64,000 nucleotides of DNA from an uncultured Metabacillus sp. (GTDB lineage: Bacteria; Bacillota; Bacilli; Bacillales; Bacillaceae). The notes below the pieces were generated by a model. It was not told the DNA's origin, ran no database searches, and saw only the letters and a program-made list of their open reading frames with translations. Numbering within the stretch: the stretch's first letter is position 1; each line of letters opens with the position of its first letter. Below are positions 17,261 through 27,352 of this stretch, piece by piece. The position numbers and the translations under genes were made by a program. Location: the NCBI RefSeq assembly GCF_947503125.1, contig NZ_CANNCR010000010.1:62001-126000 (forward strand), read 5' to 3'.

Positions 17261-17945
17261 CGATCGTCGGTATTTCCCGCGATTTATTAATCCTCATAAT
17301 AAACGGACTATCCAGTTCCTTTGTGCAGTACTCAATATCTACTGGATTAAACTCCTTTTGCTTTGGATCATAAAATTTATCTGTCACACATGAGTTTTGA
17401 ATCCTGTTTATGACTTCTTCCTTTGTGAGACAAGCATCCCTTTCCTCCATTATGTTTTTTATATATTCAGCACAGGCCAAATCATCCTCACCGAGCGGAT
17501 GTGAAGCAACAATATTGACTTCGGTTTGATTCCCTGCATTTGTCCATTTCTTTTTTATATAGTGCGCCGTCGTTTTTGCATTGGAAAACCCGGTAACATA
17601 AATTTCTTTTCCGTTTAAGGCGTTGAGAGCAGCCTTCACACCATTTGTTGTTTTCTGTACTAGTACTTTCCCCTTTAAACCATAATGATGAGCAATAGTA
17701 AATGGAGAATTATCTAGATCAAAACCGGCAATTGGTAAGCCTTTCACCTCACCTGCTAAAAGGACTTCTGGAAAGTGTTCCTTTATTTTTAAAGCAGATT
17801 GGACGGATCCAACAAGCAAAATTTCTTTTACACCTTGAAGAAATGCGTAGTGGGCAACTGTAAATGCCCGGATCACATCAATCACAATGTTGACATCAGA
17901 TGGTCTCAAATGGTGATCGTTTCCTTGATAAATGGTAATTTGCAT
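17244..17945 (-). CDS. 2-phosphosulfolactate phosphatase (ComB) family protein
   Basis: 233 residues matching the ComB family: IDVIRAFT near the N-terminus, GEVKGLPIAGFDLDNSP, and TTNGVKA. The archaeal enzyme removes phosphate from 2-phosphosulfolactate on the way to coenzyme M or sulfolactate; in Bacillus relatives the role is less certain, with sulfolactate in spores a known possibility. Soluble and monocistronic, with its own terminator. GAGGGAATATA precedes the ATG. Its position close to spore coat genes is consistent with, but does not prove, a spore role. Confidence 0.82.
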   Translation of the reverse strand: MQITIYQGNDHHLRPSDVNIVIDVIRAFTVAHYAFLQGVKEILLVGSVQSALKIKEHFPEVLLAGEVKGLPIAGFDLDNSPFTIAHHYGLKGKVLVQKTTNGVKAALNALNGKEIYVTGFSNAKTTAHYIKKKWTNAGNQTEVNIVASHPLGEDDLACAEYIKNIMEERDACLTKEEVINRIQNSCVTDKFYDPKQKEFNPVDIEYCTKELDSPFIMRINKSREIPTIERVDI

Positions 17946-18042
17946 TATATTCCCTCGTTTTTACATGATAATAAAGTATATTCAGCTTTAACATGATTTT
18001 TGCTAGGATTGTTGTTTTTACGTGTTAAGGAGTTTTCCTTAT

Positions 18043-18084
18043 CAAAAAAAATAGCCCTTTTATCAGTAAATGAAGAAAGGGCTA
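18043..18084 (-). terminator. Terminator of the cotF-like operon
   Basis: TAGCCCTTT (minus strand, 18076-18084) pairs with AAAGGGCTA (18052-18060) and is followed by eight T residues. Confidence 0.85.
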
Positions 18085-18100
18085 GATCGTAAGGATCTGA

Positions 18101-18394
18101 TTAAAATTGATCATCAGGGTGTAAGTTATTTTGCATTAATTCTTGAACTTTACCAATCTGTTCAATCGATGCAAGCTCTGTTTTGTACCAGCCTTTTTGA
18201 TTCATGATCTCAAAAAGCTTATATTGGCTTTGGGTTGCATTTTCAAAACAATGCTGATAAACATCGCGTAATTCGTTATGAGTTGTTTCCAACATCGTCC
18301 CTGCTATGCTTCGGCATCTTCCTTTTTCTATTTCGAGACATAACTGAAGCATTTCACGTTCCGTTAATCCTCGTCCTGCCATATTGTTAGGCAT
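18101..18394 (-). CDS. Spore coat protein, CotF-like
   Basis: 97 residues: MAGRGLTEREMLQLCLEIEK followed by a ferritin-like helical pattern and FEIMNQKGWYKTE, the signature of CotF/YhcQ-type coat proteins. These are made in the mother cell and deposited on the spore coat. The gene lies 12 nt after another small helical gene with which it shares a terminator. Much shorter than the processed CotF precursor, but normal for the single-domain relatives. Confidence 0.85.
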   Translation of the reverse strand: MPNNMAGRGLTEREMLQLCLEIEKGRCRSIAGTMLETTHNELRDVYQHCFENATQSQYKLFEIMNQKGWYKTELASIEQIGKVQELMQNNLHPDDQF

Positions 18395-18406
18395 GTTCCG
18401 ACCTCC

Positions 18407-18610
18407 TTATTGGATCATTCCTGACTTGTTAAAATATTGCGCAAGCTCTGCTATTTTTAATTGGTGATTTTCTGCGATCTGTTCTAGCGTATTTCGAAGC
18501 TCTTCATCTTTACATAATGAAGCACACCAATTGATTGTTTTTGCAGCAATTTCCTCAGCTCTAATTTCATCCTCAATAAATGCAAGCTCTTTCGTTGTAA
18601 GTCTTGTCAT
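18407..18610 (-). CDS. Small coat-associated-like protein upstream of cotF-like gene
   Basis: I place the start at ATG 18610, 6 nt after GGTG, giving 67 residues (MTRLTTKELAFIEDEI...); the frame is open further upstream but without a ribosome binding site. The sequence is helical, with EEIAAKTINWCASLC and a C-terminal NHQLKIAELAQYF, like the other half of a CotF/CotF-partner ferritin-like fold. It is the first gene of a two-gene sporulation operon with the CotF-like gene. Confidence 0.7.
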   Translation of the reverse strand: MTRLTTKELAFIEDEIRAEEIAAKTINWCASLCKDEELRNTLEQIAENHQLKIAELAQYFNKSGMIQ

Positions 18611-18646
18611 TTTCATCACCGCCAAAAAATTTCTATTAGTACAATG

Positions 18647-18654
18647 ATAGTATG
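18647..18654 (-). promoter_or_regulatory. Possible mother-cell (SigE/SigK) -10 element
   Basis: Minus-strand CATACTAT resembles the -10 of SigE (CATACAnT) or SigK (CATAnnnTA), each with one mismatch, and lies 37 nt before the first gene of the coat operon. No clear -35 was identified. Confidence 0.3.
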
Positions 18655-18780
18655 AATCGCACCTTATTTTTTTATCCGGTTTAAAATTCATCCTTCTTGA
18701 ATGAATCCTCGGTTCGAGAGTCAGAATAAAAAAGGAAGAATCTATTCTATCCTATATTCTCTTTAGAAAGTGGTGAAATG

Positions 18781-18903
18781 ATGGCGAAAAAAGGAATTCA
18801 AAATTCAAGCCTTGAACAATTAAAAAATGATCATGAAACAGAGTCGGCTTTTAAGGCAGATGATCCTAAAAAACACAATACGGGTACAAAAAGAAACAAA
18901 TAA
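18781..18903 (+). CDS. Small hydrophilic hypothetical protein, 40 aa
   Basis: A 40-codon frame from ATG 18781 (or ATG 18778) behind AGAAAGTGGTGAA. The product is Lys/Asp/Asn-rich, with no cysteine or membrane segment, ending KHNTGTKRNK. Composition resembles minor small spore proteins, but no family is recognised. It faces the chemotaxis gene and shares the hairpin at 18935-18961. Plausible gene on ribosome binding site, composition and terminator. Confidence 0.5.
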   Translation: MAKKGIQNSSLEQLKNDHETESAFKADDPKKHNTGTKRNK

Positions 18904-18934
18904 GCTGGTGCCAATCGGTTTAGTAGATAGGAAA

Positions 18935-18961
18935 AGACCCACCAATTACCTGAGTGGGTCT
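18935..18961. terminator. Bidirectional terminator
   Basis: AGACCCAC pairs with GTGGGTCT around a 11-nt loop between the convergent 40-aa gene and the chemotaxis gene. On the minus strand it is followed by TTTT. Confidence 0.75.
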
Positions 18962-18974
18962 CTAAGAAAAAAGT

Positions 18975-20666
18975 TTACACTTTAAATTTCCCAATTAACT
19001 CCTGAAGTTCTTCCGCCATTTTTGATAAGGCAGCAGAAGATGCGGTGATTTCTTCCATCGATGCAAGCTGCTTTTCGACTGCTCCTGACATACTATCTGT
19101 GCTTGTGGCTGTCAAATTTGACGTCTCGTCAATCACCTTTATTGCTTGAACAATTTGTTCTGTGCCTATATACATTTCCTGAACGGCAGAGGTTACCTCT
19201 TGAATTTGTGAAGAGACTTCAACAACTCCTTGTTGGATTTGATCAAAGGAGCTTCCTGCATGATGAACAAGGCTAATACCGGCAGCAACTTTATTTGTCG
19301 TATCATCCATTGATTGAACGGTCTGATTTGTATCCTTCAAAATGGATGATATTACTGTTGAGATTTGTTCAGCAGATGAGGCGGATTGCTCAGCAAGTTT
19401 GCGTACTTCATCTGCTACTACCGCAAATCCGCGGCCGTGTTCTCCTGCTCTTGCCGCTTCAATTGCTGCATTTAATGCTAATAGGTTTGTTTGTTCGGCG
19501 ATGCCAGTTATGACTTCAACGATTTTGTTTATATGGGTTGAGCGCTCTCCAAGGAGTTTTACCTCTTGTGAAAGAGACGTAACAGAATCATTGATCTCAT
19601 TCATTTGTCTCACAACTGTTTCAACCGCTTTGTTGCCTTCAAGTGCCTTTTCAGATGCCTGTAAAGCTGTAGTATTAACAACTTGTGAATTAGCTGCAAT
19701 GATCCCTACAGAAGTTGATAAATCGTTTATTGTCATAGCTGTTTCTTTTACACTTTGGTTTTGCTTGTCTATTCCTACTGCAACCTGTTGAACGGTTGCT
19801 GAAATTTGCTCACTGGCACCGGTGGATTCTTGTACACTGGCAGTTAATTGCACTGAGGCGGCAGCTACTTGCCCAGCATGTTCCCCTACTTGTTTAATTA
19901 ACTCTCTAAGCTTGCCAATCATTTGGTTATATGAACGGGCTATATCCCCTAATTCATCACTGGATGTTAATTTGATGTTTTGCGTAAGGTCTCCTTCTCC
20001 TTCGGCAATTTCTCTTAGGCGAATATGTACGATTTTTAAAGGTTTAATAATCGATCTTACAATAACTAAAGAGAAAATAATGCCACTCATGATAGATAAG
20101 ATGATAACGGAATATAAAATGATTATTGCCATTTGTTGTTTTTCATTTAAAAGCGTTTTTTCGCTCTCGATTTTGTTTGTCAGATCATCAATAAATTTAT
20201 TAATGCTAGGATCTACAAGCTCTTTGCGGATCCCTCTTTGTTCCTCCATATGAATGGTTTTGGCTTTTTCGTGATCTCCGTTTAAATATGTTTCAACCAT
20301 TTCTTTATTCGCTTCACCATAGACTGAGAGGTTTTCTTTCATCTGATTGATTGCTTTTATTTCTGAACCATTAAGATTTGGATTTCCCTCAAGTTCATCA
20401 AAATGGGTTTTTATTTCCTTTGTTTTTTCCTCAATCCCGGCAACTAGCTCCATATCCCCGGTAAGGAGAAATGCTCTTTCATCATTAGAAATCCCTGTGA
20501 ATCGATATTGCAATGACTTTAAAATCAACTGGATTTCTTGCTTTTCTTGAATCTCGTGATTTGCTTCTTCGGTTTTTTTAAGTTCAAAGGATGCGAGAAC
20601 GCCCGTAATAAGCAACCCGGCTATTAAGAGCGAAACCAAAAGAATAAGCTTTCCTTTTATTTTCAA
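18975..20666 (-). CDS. Methyl-accepting chemotaxis protein
   Basis: 563 residues: membrane helix at about 7-27, an extracellular four-helix-bundle-type sensor (to about 180), second membrane helix around 183-205, HAMP linker, then the cytoplasmic signalling domain with the conserved hairpin tip region [55 protein letters not shown] (positions about 378-430, quoted in parts). It senses an unknown ligand and controls CheA. The start is TTG 20666 with GGGAGG 8 nt upstream. Monocistronic; terminator at its end. Confidence 0.95.
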   Translation of the reverse strand: MKIKGKLILLVSLLIAGLLITGVLASFELKKTEEANHEIQEKQEIQLILKSLQYRFTGISNDERAFLLTGDMELVAGIEEKTKEIKTHFDELEGNPNLNGSEIKAINQMKENLSVYGEANKEMVETYLNGDHEKAKTIHMEEQRGIRKELVDPSINKFIDDLTNKIESEKTLLNEKQQMAIIILYSVIILSIMSGIIFSLVIVRSIIKPLKIVHIRLREIAEGEGDLTQNIKLTSSDELGDIARSYNQMIGKLRELIKQVGEHAGQVAAASVQLTASVQESTGASEQISATVQQVAVGIDKQNQSVKETAMTINDLSTSVGIIAANSQVVNTTALQASEKALEGNKAVETVVRQMNEINDSVTSLSQEVKLLGERSTHINKIVEVITGIAEQTNLLALNAAIEAARAGEHGRGFAVVADEVRKLAEQSASSAEQISTVISSILKDTNQTVQSMDDTTNKVAAGISLVHHAGSSFDQIQQGVVEVSSQIQEVTSAVQEMYIGTEQIVQAIKVIDETSNLTATSTDSMSGAVEKQLASMEEITASSAALSKMAEELQELIGKFKV

Positions 20667-20750
20667 AACAATTGCCTCCCTATGTTTTACTTGCTGTAAT
20701 TATTATCGGCAGGAAGAGATTTCGTTTTAAGGGCATAACAGCTTATAAAT

Positions 20751-20774
20751 GAAAAAACCACCAAAAAGGTGGTT
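20751..20774 (-). terminator. Terminator of the glutamate-synthase-like gene
   Basis: AACCACC and GGTGGTT pair around TTTTT; six T residues follow on the minus strand. Confidence 0.85.
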
Positions 20775-20780
20775 ATAAAA

Positions 20781-22397
20781 TTAACTTTTTGTAAGCTGTA
20801 ATCGTTTTTCTGTTTCAACGATCGATTCATAAATCTCCTCCAATGAATAAACCCTGCCTTTTTCATCTTTATAGACAACATGTTCTGGTTTAAAATGTAC
20901 TGGGGAGTCTAACCCTGCTGCTGCTGCAACACGAAAGAGACCTTTGCGCATAGAGATTAAATAATTTGCTGTCCGATATTTCTTTTCATCAATGACAAGT
21001 GCTTTTTGTAATTCAGGGTCTGTTGTTGCCACTCCGACGGGACATGCATTGGATTCACATTTTTGTGCCTGAATGCAGCCGACCGTTATCATAAAGCCTC
21101 GCGCTATATTAACTAGGTCTGCCCCCATCGCAAGTGCAATGGCAACTCGATCTGGGGAAAACAGCTTACCCGATGCAATAATTTTTACTTTATCACGTAC
21201 TCCATATTTTTTTAGGGCATGATCCATTAATGGTAAGGCAGATTTGATCGGCAAGCCGACACTATCAGCCAGTTCTTGGTAGGAAGCACCCGTTCCACCT
21301 TCTCCGCCGTCTACTGTAATAAAATCCGGACCTTTTCCTGTTTCTTTTATACTTCTCGCTAATTTATCTGCTTCTTCCTTGCTTCCGATAACTACCTTCA
21401 TTCCGACAGGTTTGCCAGTATGCTCACGGATCCGCTCGATAAAATGAAAGAGTGATGGAAAGTCGCTAAATTCCCGGAAACGATTTGGACTATCAATTGA
21501 TTTAAATGGTTCGACCATTCGTATTCTGGCAATTTCCTCGGTTACCTTTTCCGCATCAATATGCCCTCCTCGTGTTTTTGCGCCTTGAGCTAACTTGATT
21601 TCAAATGCCTTCACTTGAGGAATTTGACTTTTTTCCGTTAAAGCCTCCCAGCTAAAATTCCCTTCTTTATCCCTAACACCAAATAGCCCCGGACCAATTT
21701 GCATGATCAGGTCAACGCCGCCCTTTAAATGGTAATCAGAAATGCCGCCTTCACCTGTATTCATCCAGGTGCCTTTTGCGATGGCCAACCCTTCTGAAAG
21801 TGCTGTAATGGCGCGATCACCTAAAGAACCGTAACTCATGGCCGACATGCCAATCTGGCCTTTAACGATAAACGGGCTTCTGCAATTTTGCCCAATCACA
21901 ATGGCATCCTCTTCATCGAGCAAATATACAAGTGATTCTTCTTTCTCTAGGTACTCCTTTTTCTGTGTAAATAAAGGTTCTTTTACTAGTAAATAGCGTT
22001 CTGTTGTTTGTTTTGTTTTTCGATCCATTTTGATCTCTTCATTCAATTTTGGAAACATCGAGTTTCGAATATAAAATCCTGCCTCTTCAAAATCTCTTTG
22101 TGAACCAAACCCTAACACATCACGTTTATATTTTGCTTTTCTTACAATATGCTGGTATTCATTTCTAGAAAAAGGCTTGCCCTCTAGATCATTGTTGAAT
22201 AAATATTGACGCAGCTCAGGGCCAATCGTTTCTAAGAAATATCTTACACGTCCTATCACAGGATAATTACGAAGAATCGGATGCTGCTTCTGCGTTCTGT
22301 CTTTGATATACAAATAAATGGAAATGATTATGAGGACAAGCAGGATCACCGTACAAAAAATAAAACCAATAATTGTTAAGACGTTCGCTATATTCAA
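20781..22397 (-). CDS. FMN-binding glutamate synthase-like protein (YerD type)
   Basis: 538 residues: an N-terminal membrane helix (about 5-27), then the GltS FMN-binding barrel (GQIGMSAMSYGSLGDRAI, GEGGISDYH, TVDGGEGGTG, ASGKLFSPDRVAIALAMGAD) with a Cys cluster CIQAQKCESNACPVG that matches the 3Fe-4S ligands. It resembles Bacillus YerD and archaeal GltB-like proteins rather than the large GltA subunit: the glutaminase and C-terminal domains are absent. It could make glutamate with another nitrogen donor or be a different FMN oxidoreductase. TTG start with GGGAGGAAG upstream. Confidence 0.9.
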   Translation of the reverse strand: MNIANVLTIIGFIFCTVILLVLIIISIYLYIKDRTQKQHPILRNYPVIGRVRYFLETIGPELRQYLFNNDLEGKPFSRNEYQHIVRKAKYKRDVLGFGSQRDFEEAGFYIRNSMFPKLNEEIKMDRKTKQTTERYLLVKEPLFTQKKEYLEKEESLVYLLDEEDAIVIGQNCRSPFIVKGQIGMSAMSYGSLGDRAITALSEGLAIAKGTWMNTGEGGISDYHLKGGVDLIMQIGPGLFGVRDKEGNFSWEALTEKSQIPQVKAFEIKLAQGAKTRGGHIDAEKVTEEIARIRMVEPFKSIDSPNRFREFSDFPSLFHFIERIREHTGKPVGMKVVIGSKEEADKLARSIKETGKGPDFITVDGGEGGTGASYQELADSVGLPIKSALPLMDHALKKYGVRDKVKIIASGKLFSPDRVAIALAMGADLVNIARGFMITVGCIQAQKCESNACPVGVATTDPELQKALVIDEKKYRTANYLISMRKGLFRVAAAAGLDSPVHFKPEHVVYKDEKGRVYSLEEIYESIVETEKRLQLTKS

Positions 22398-22521
22398 TAT
22401 ACTTCCTCCCTTTCAGCAATGTATTTAATGCCCTCTTGCATTTTTAGCAGGCTAGTAGTTAGGATTCGCAACTAGGGAATAAATATCCATTCATAATAGA
22501 GATGATGTTTATTAAATCCAT

Positions 22522-22556
22522 AAAAAAATGCAGGTCCGAATCATCATCGGTCCTGT
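22522..22556 (-). terminator. Terminator of the Suv3-like helicase gene
   Basis: ACAGGACCGA (22547-22556, minus) pairs with TCGGACCTGC (22530-22539), followed by ATTTTTTT. Confidence 0.85.
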
Positions 22557-22575
22557 ATTTCAAATGTATCATTGT

Positions 22576-25071
22576 TTAGAAGTGATTTTTTCTTTCCCTT
22601 CGTATGTAATGACACTCATCACATACCTGGAATTTAAAATGCTGAGAAAGATTTTTTCCGCAATGCTTACATATTTTTTTTAGTTGTACACCCTTTTTTA
22701 GTTGGTCATTGATCTTATCACTAATGTCGATTCGAATTCTTTCCCAATAGTGAGCTTCTGTATTTTTTCCGAGCTTATATAAAAATAAGAGATGGAGACC
22801 AACTGATTTATAGGATAATTCAAGCTCTTCAAGTCCAGATTCCTTCACCACCGGCTCTGGTAATTCTTCCCCATCTACAATTGCTTGCAGCTTTTGCTTC
22901 CACTGAACTCTCAAGGATGGCTCATTTGCCGAAAAAGGTAAATGCAAAAAACTATATAAATCAGGTACAGAGAGCTTGGCCTCAATCATTGAATCCTCAA
23001 TCATCTCGTATAAAAGCTTTTCATCGTATAATGATGCTTTTTTTGTCCCTTTTGGACTATGAAATTGATCCCATAAGGAAAAGAACAGGCCAAGCTTACG
23101 TGAGTATTTTTGGAATCTCTCAAGTACAGCTGAAGTTGGTGCAATGGCAAAGCCATGAAGCGGTTCATCCTCTTCTTCAAGAAGACGGACCATTGTTTTT
23201 ACATTGCTTGTAAAAGCCACTTTCCCGATATCGTAAATACCTCTGCGCCCTGCCCGGCCGGCGATTTGCTTAACTTCCTGAGAAGTAAGCCATCTTCTTC
23301 GTGTACCGTCGAATTTATCATTTTCTAGAAAAACAATCCGTCTAATCGGTAAGTTTAATCCCATTCCAATTGCATCAGTCGCGACGATGATGTTAGTTTC
23401 CCCTTTGATGAACCGCTGCATCTGCTTTTTTCTCGTTTCCGGGGGCATGCTGCCATAGATCATACTCACCTTGCGCCCTTTTCTTTGCAACTCGGAAGCT
23501 GTTTCAAGTACACGTTTTCTGGAAAAGCAAACAAGTGCGTCTCCTTTACGGGCTTGGCCAATCTTGAAAACCTGTGATTCCACTTCAAGGGGAATATCGC
23601 GAACATATTCATAAACCTCAACATTGGATTCACCGAGAAGCTGCAGGATCATTGGTTTAGCGTTAAAGCTGCAAATTATATGGATCTCTTTTGCATTTGC
23701 TTTTGTGATGGCTTTATACCAAGAAAAGCCGCGATCTTTATCCGCAATCATTTGCGCTTCATCGATAACAACCACTTCATAAAAATCTTTTTCATGAAAG
23801 ATTTCAACCGTACATGCAAGATGATTGGCATCCATCACCAGCTTCTCCTCCTCACCCGTTTTCAAAGAGCAAGGAACCCCTTCTTCATTTAATGTATCAT
23901 AAATCTCGAGTGCTAAAAGGCGAAGCGGTGCTAAATAAATTCCGCTGCTCGCTTCCTTCATTCGTTTAATCGCCTGAAAGGTTTTCCCGGTGTTAGTTTC
24001 TCCAACATGTAGAACATATTGAATATTACGGCCAGCAGGAGGATTGTATTCTCTTCCGAAAATATCCTCAATCATCCTTGCCTCTTCTTCTTTCCGCCGT
24101 CTGATTGCCTCTAGCTCCTGAACAGCTTTTCGTTCTCTTTCAGAAAGATCTTTCTCATATTGCTTTTGATGTGTGACAAGGTCAAAGGGAATGTCAAGTA
24201 ATCTTGTCAGATCTGATATGTACTCCTCTAACAAATCTTCAAAAAATTCTTGCCCGAGCTCTACAAATGGTTGAAAGGCTGATTCTTTTATAAGGGAATC
24301 AGGAAAAGCTTCATGGTAGATGTTCCTATATTCCTCAAAAAGGTGGACGGGAAGATGGTCTTTTAGCCAATTGGTTCCAAAGTCAAACAAATAGCCTGAA
24401 ATTAGACGTTCATATTTTTCCGTTAGATCATTTGAATATCGATTTCTATTAGAGGCTTGCTCAAGTTCATGCTCTATATAATTAGAAAAAAGGATGTCCT
24501 CAGAGGAAAGTATACTCCCTCTTTGTTCAATTTCGATGGCCAGATGAGAGCCAAGTAAATAACGAACATAGAGATAGAGATCTTCATAATGCTCATTAAG
24601 CAGTTTATCAATATAATATTCAAGCTTATGAAGATATTTTCTCCTTTCCTCCCGTTGCAGCTGAAGCTTCATTCGACTTTGGAAGGCTTCCCTAGCCTGA
24701 ATATATTGTTGCTCCCACTTGTCCACTTGATTTAAAAAGGTGTCGTCTAGCCAGCCAAATAGATCAAATGGTTTTATCTCTCTTATTTCATTACGAAACA
24801 TTTGATTGATTTGTTTTTTGCTTAACCCCTCAAGGTCATAGCCATTTTCAGCAAGATATGCTTTCTTTTCAGAATAAGAGGCATGGCTTGTCGCAGAATT
24901 AAGCCAGGCATTTAACCAGATTTGATCAAGATATTGGCCTCTTTCTCTTACGTATTGTTCATAGGTGGGCAGGCTTTCTTTTGTTTCAAGATATTTATAT
25001 AGATCGTTAAATGCCATCTCCTGTGTACGCTCGACAGCTTTTTGGTAGTGTTTTGATAGAAAATCGTCCAT
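22576..25071 (-). CDS. Suv3-like DExH RNA helicase with C-terminal zinc ribbon
   Basis: 831 residues. The first 350 or so are charged and helical, partly coiled coil. From about 360 the helicase core shows Walker A GETNTGKT, motif LAPLRLLALE, DEAQM (motif II), ATDAIGMGLNLP and QIAGRAGRRG (motif VI). The exact wording of motifs I-II matches Suv3, the mitochondrial/bacterial RNA helicase, more than RecQ or Ski2 groups. The C-terminus holds CKHCGKNLSQHFKFQVCDEC, a four-cysteine zinc ribbon. RNA unwinding or turnover in the cytoplasm is likely. Single gene, AAGGAG before ATG. Confidence 0.88.
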   Translation of the reverse strand: MDDFLSKHYQKAVERTQEMAFNDLYKYLETKESLPTYEQYVRERGQYLDQIWLNAWLNSATSHASYSEKKAYLAENGYDLEGLSKKQINQMFRNEIREIKPFDLFGWLDDTFLNQVDKWEQQYIQAREAFQSRMKLQLQREERRKYLHKLEYYIDKLLNEHYEDLYLYVRYLLGSHLAIEIEQRGSILSSEDILFSNYIEHELEQASNRNRYSNDLTEKYERLISGYLFDFGTNWLKDHLPVHLFEEYRNIYHEAFPDSLIKESAFQPFVELGQEFFEDLLEEYISDLTRLLDIPFDLVTHQKQYEKDLSERERKAVQELEAIRRRKEEEARMIEDIFGREYNPPAGRNIQYVLHVGETNTGKTFQAIKRMKEASSGIYLAPLRLLALEIYDTLNEEGVPCSLKTGEEEKLVMDANHLACTVEIFHEKDFYEVVVIDEAQMIADKDRGFSWYKAITKANAKEIHIICSFNAKPMILQLLGESNVEVYEYVRDIPLEVESQVFKIGQARKGDALVCFSRKRVLETASELQRKGRKVSMIYGSMPPETRKKQMQRFIKGETNIIVATDAIGMGLNLPIRRIVFLENDKFDGTRRRWLTSQEVKQIAGRAGRRGIYDIGKVAFTSNVKTMVRLLEEEDEPLHGFAIAPTSAVLERFQKYSRKLGLFFSLWDQFHSPKGTKKASLYDEKLLYEMIEDSMIEAKLSVPDLYSFLHLPFSANEPSLRVQWKQKLQAIVDGEELPEPVVKESGLEELELSYKSVGLHLLFLYKLGKNTEAHYWERIRIDISDKINDQLKKGVQLKKICKHCGKNLSQHFKFQVCDECHYIRRERKNHF

Positions 25072-25458
25072 AAAAAACTCCTTATTAGGCTTTATATCTT
25101 ATTTTTTACGATATATGGAATGTCATACAGCATACATTATCGAAATCTTTATTTTATTTATATATTATATCGTTATTTGCAAGGAGATTCTTTTAAAAAA
25201 TATAGTTAGAAGGTATTTTTATACAGAATAAACATTTTAATCGTATCGATGGGGAGACAAACGACTGTGGATATTATAAAAAGGAAGCAAAAAACAGGTA
25301 ATAACTTAAAAATAAAAGAAAAGCCTCAATGCCATAAAAGGTATCTGAGACTTTTGTTGATCATTTTTCACTTTAAGCGTAATTTTATTTAATCTTGTTA
25401 GCGGGAAGCTTTTACCATTTTTTGAAAGTATGGATCCATAGCTGAGTTCCCGATCTTC
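25072..25458. other. 387-nt AT-rich intergenic stretch
   Basis: Contains only the terminator below. A 41-codon GTG frame on the plus strand from 25267 is read through the terminator hairpin and is not believed. No operator or RNA element recognised. Confidence 0.5.
25310..25355 (-). terminator. Terminator of the GH127 operon
   Basis: Minus strand AAAAGTCTCAGATACC pairs (with two irregular positions) with GGCATTGAGGCTTTT, followed by CTTTTATTTTT. It ends the long operon starting near 35100. Confidence 0.7.
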
Positions 25459-27327
25459 CTATTTTTCTAAATCAATATAAGGAACTTCTGTCATTCTTAA
25501 GTTTGTACAACCATATGGCAACAGTGTTACCTCTTTTATTAATTGGCTAATGGGTTTTCTATCTACTGGCACTTTTGTTACAACGCCATTTGTTTTAGGC
25601 CAATCTATTTCAACTACTTTTGCTTTCGCCTTTATTGGGGCTTCTTTTGTACTAAATGGAATATCGCTTACACCATTAAATGTGTATTCTATCTTTTTGT
25701 CAGCATACCCATAATTCCACTGTGATTTAGGGAAGAGTTCATAATCACAGTGAGGGAATACCCGCAACTTTTCTTTATTTCCATAATTAACCATCTTCCA
25801 TTCTTCCTCAATAGCAATGCTATATAATAGCGGACCTCTTCTAACTGCAACCATATTTTCCGGTCTTTCGATAAATTCTGTTTCAAACTGCAGGACGACT
25901 TCAATGGTTTCTTCATTATTCCAAGTCTTTGAAATCGTATAAAATTCTCCACTTTTCGTATCTGCACCATTTACTGTTGCACTTGAACTAAAGCCCGGAA
26001 TCCTTATATCAAATGCAAACTCAACTGGCTCACTTACGTTCACACAGAAAATCAATTTATTATGAAATGGATAGTCAGTAGATAAGCTTATTTTTACATC
26101 AACATCGTTAATAGCCGTTTCCACTGTTGAAGGTGCTAGTGTAACACAGGCAATCCCTTTGTCTGTCGTCATAAATGCAGATAACGCAAATTTTGGCCAT
26201 GCTTGATTAAAATTTGAGGTGCAACATCCGTAATGGGGCTCGAGTCCATATAAATGAGCTTCACCATTATTTGTGTTGAACGGTTGGGAGCCTTCTTCGA
26301 TTCTACTGCATTCAACCTGATTGACGAGTTGATCATATTGATGTGTCCACATATCAGGACTGATCGTTGCAGGCAGAGCGTTATAAGCGATATATTCCAG
26401 CTTGTCTGCCCATTTCGTTTCACCTGTTATTTGAATAAGATGCTCTAATGAATACATAAACTCAGCTACAGAGCATAATTCAGTTCCTTGGATTGGACTG
26501 TTGCCTGAAAGACACTCATCTCCAGTAAAAATGCCTGTTGCTGTGCCGTGATATTCAAATAATTTTTCTATCATCAATTCTGCAAATGTCTTATCTTCCT
26601 CTTGCTTGCTGATTCTGCTAAATAGAGCTAAAGATTTTATTGCCATCGCTTGGTTTACGACATGATTCATTTGACTCCAGTGGCCAAATGCTTGTGGTTT
26701 TTCATAAGGCCAATTTTCATATAGAGCTTGATAATCAAAACCTTGAGCTTTCATCTTTATGGCCAGGTTTAGTAACCAGTCTTCGTTTCTTCTTTCGTAT
26801 AACCAATAGATTGGGATGAGCATTTCAAACCATCTTGTGGACGCCCAATTGAAGATTGTGAACCTATCAATATGCCGATCCAAATTTTTCGTAGCCTTAT
26901 AGATAACCTCTTCTATCCTTCCATCCTTACTGCACTCATAATAGACGACTAACACTTTTAATAGGAGAAATAATGCCCACATGTCATATCGTTCTCTCTC
27001 TACTTTAGAGCATGGGCATATCCAGCCATCATCCTCTTGCCCATGAATGATCGCATCTATATACTTTTTAGCTCGTTTTTTCATATCGTCATCATTTAAT
27101 AGATACGCTAATGGGATAAAACCATCTAACCAGTAAGGTACACGTTCCCATCCTTCTTTATCACCGCCAATCCACTTACTTTCTTTAATATCCGGCCAAA
27201 ATTTATCAAGGTTCCCGCTTAGACCTTCTGCTTGTATTTGTATTTGACGCAAAAGCCATCCTTTTGGTTTAATTTCATTTGTCGTTAATGGTTTTAATAT
27301 TAATTCAGATATAGTATCTACAACCAT
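25459..27327 (-). CDS. GH127-family glycoside hydrolase (beta-L-arabinofuranosidase type, DUF1680)
   Basis: 622 residues, no signal peptide. The alpha-barrel N-terminal half carries QVECSRI (zinc Glu and Cys) and HYGCCTSNF (paired zinc/nucleophile cysteines), the Cys-based active site of GH127. Known members release beta-L-arabinofuranose; others in this broad family have different targets. GGAGGT lies 7 nt before ATG. It is the last gene of an operon with sugar dehydrogenase- and isomerase-like genes and an ABC importer. The cytoplasmic location implies action on imported oligosaccharides. Confidence 0.9.
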   Translation of the reverse strand: MVVDTISELILKPLTTNEIKPKGWLLRQIQIQAEGLSGNLDKFWPDIKESKWIGGDKEGWERVPYWLDGFIPLAYLLNDDDMKKRAKKYIDAIIHGQEDDGWICPCSKVERERYDMWALFLLLKVLVVYYECSKDGRIEEVIYKATKNLDRHIDRFTIFNWASTRWFEMLIPIYWLYERRNEDWLLNLAIKMKAQGFDYQALYENWPYEKPQAFGHWSQMNHVVNQAMAIKSLALFSRISKQEEDKTFAELMIEKLFEYHGTATGIFTGDECLSGNSPIQGTELCSVAEFMYSLEHLIQITGETKWADKLEYIAYNALPATISPDMWTHQYDQLVNQVECSRIEEGSQPFNTNNGEAHLYGLEPHYGCCTSNFNQAWPKFALSAFMTTDKGIACVTLAPSTVETAINDVDVKISLSTDYPFHNKLIFCVNVSEPVEFAFDIRIPGFSSSATVNGADTKSGEFYTISKTWNNEETIEVVLQFETEFIERPENMVAVRRGPLLYSIAIEEEWKMVNYGNKEKLRVFPHCDYELFPKSQWNYGYADKKIEYTFNGVSDIPFSTKEAPIKAKAKVVEIDWPKTNGVVTKVPVDRKPISQLIKEVTLLPYGCTNLRMTEVPYIDLEK

Positions 27328-27352
27328 TCGTCATACCTCCATTACATTTCAA

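Noticed and set aside
25267-25392. 41-codon GTG frame on the plus strand in the gap after the helicase gene
   Set aside because: It reads straight through the terminator hairpin of the GH127 operon, has no ribosome binding site and its composition is that of AT-rich intergenic DNA.
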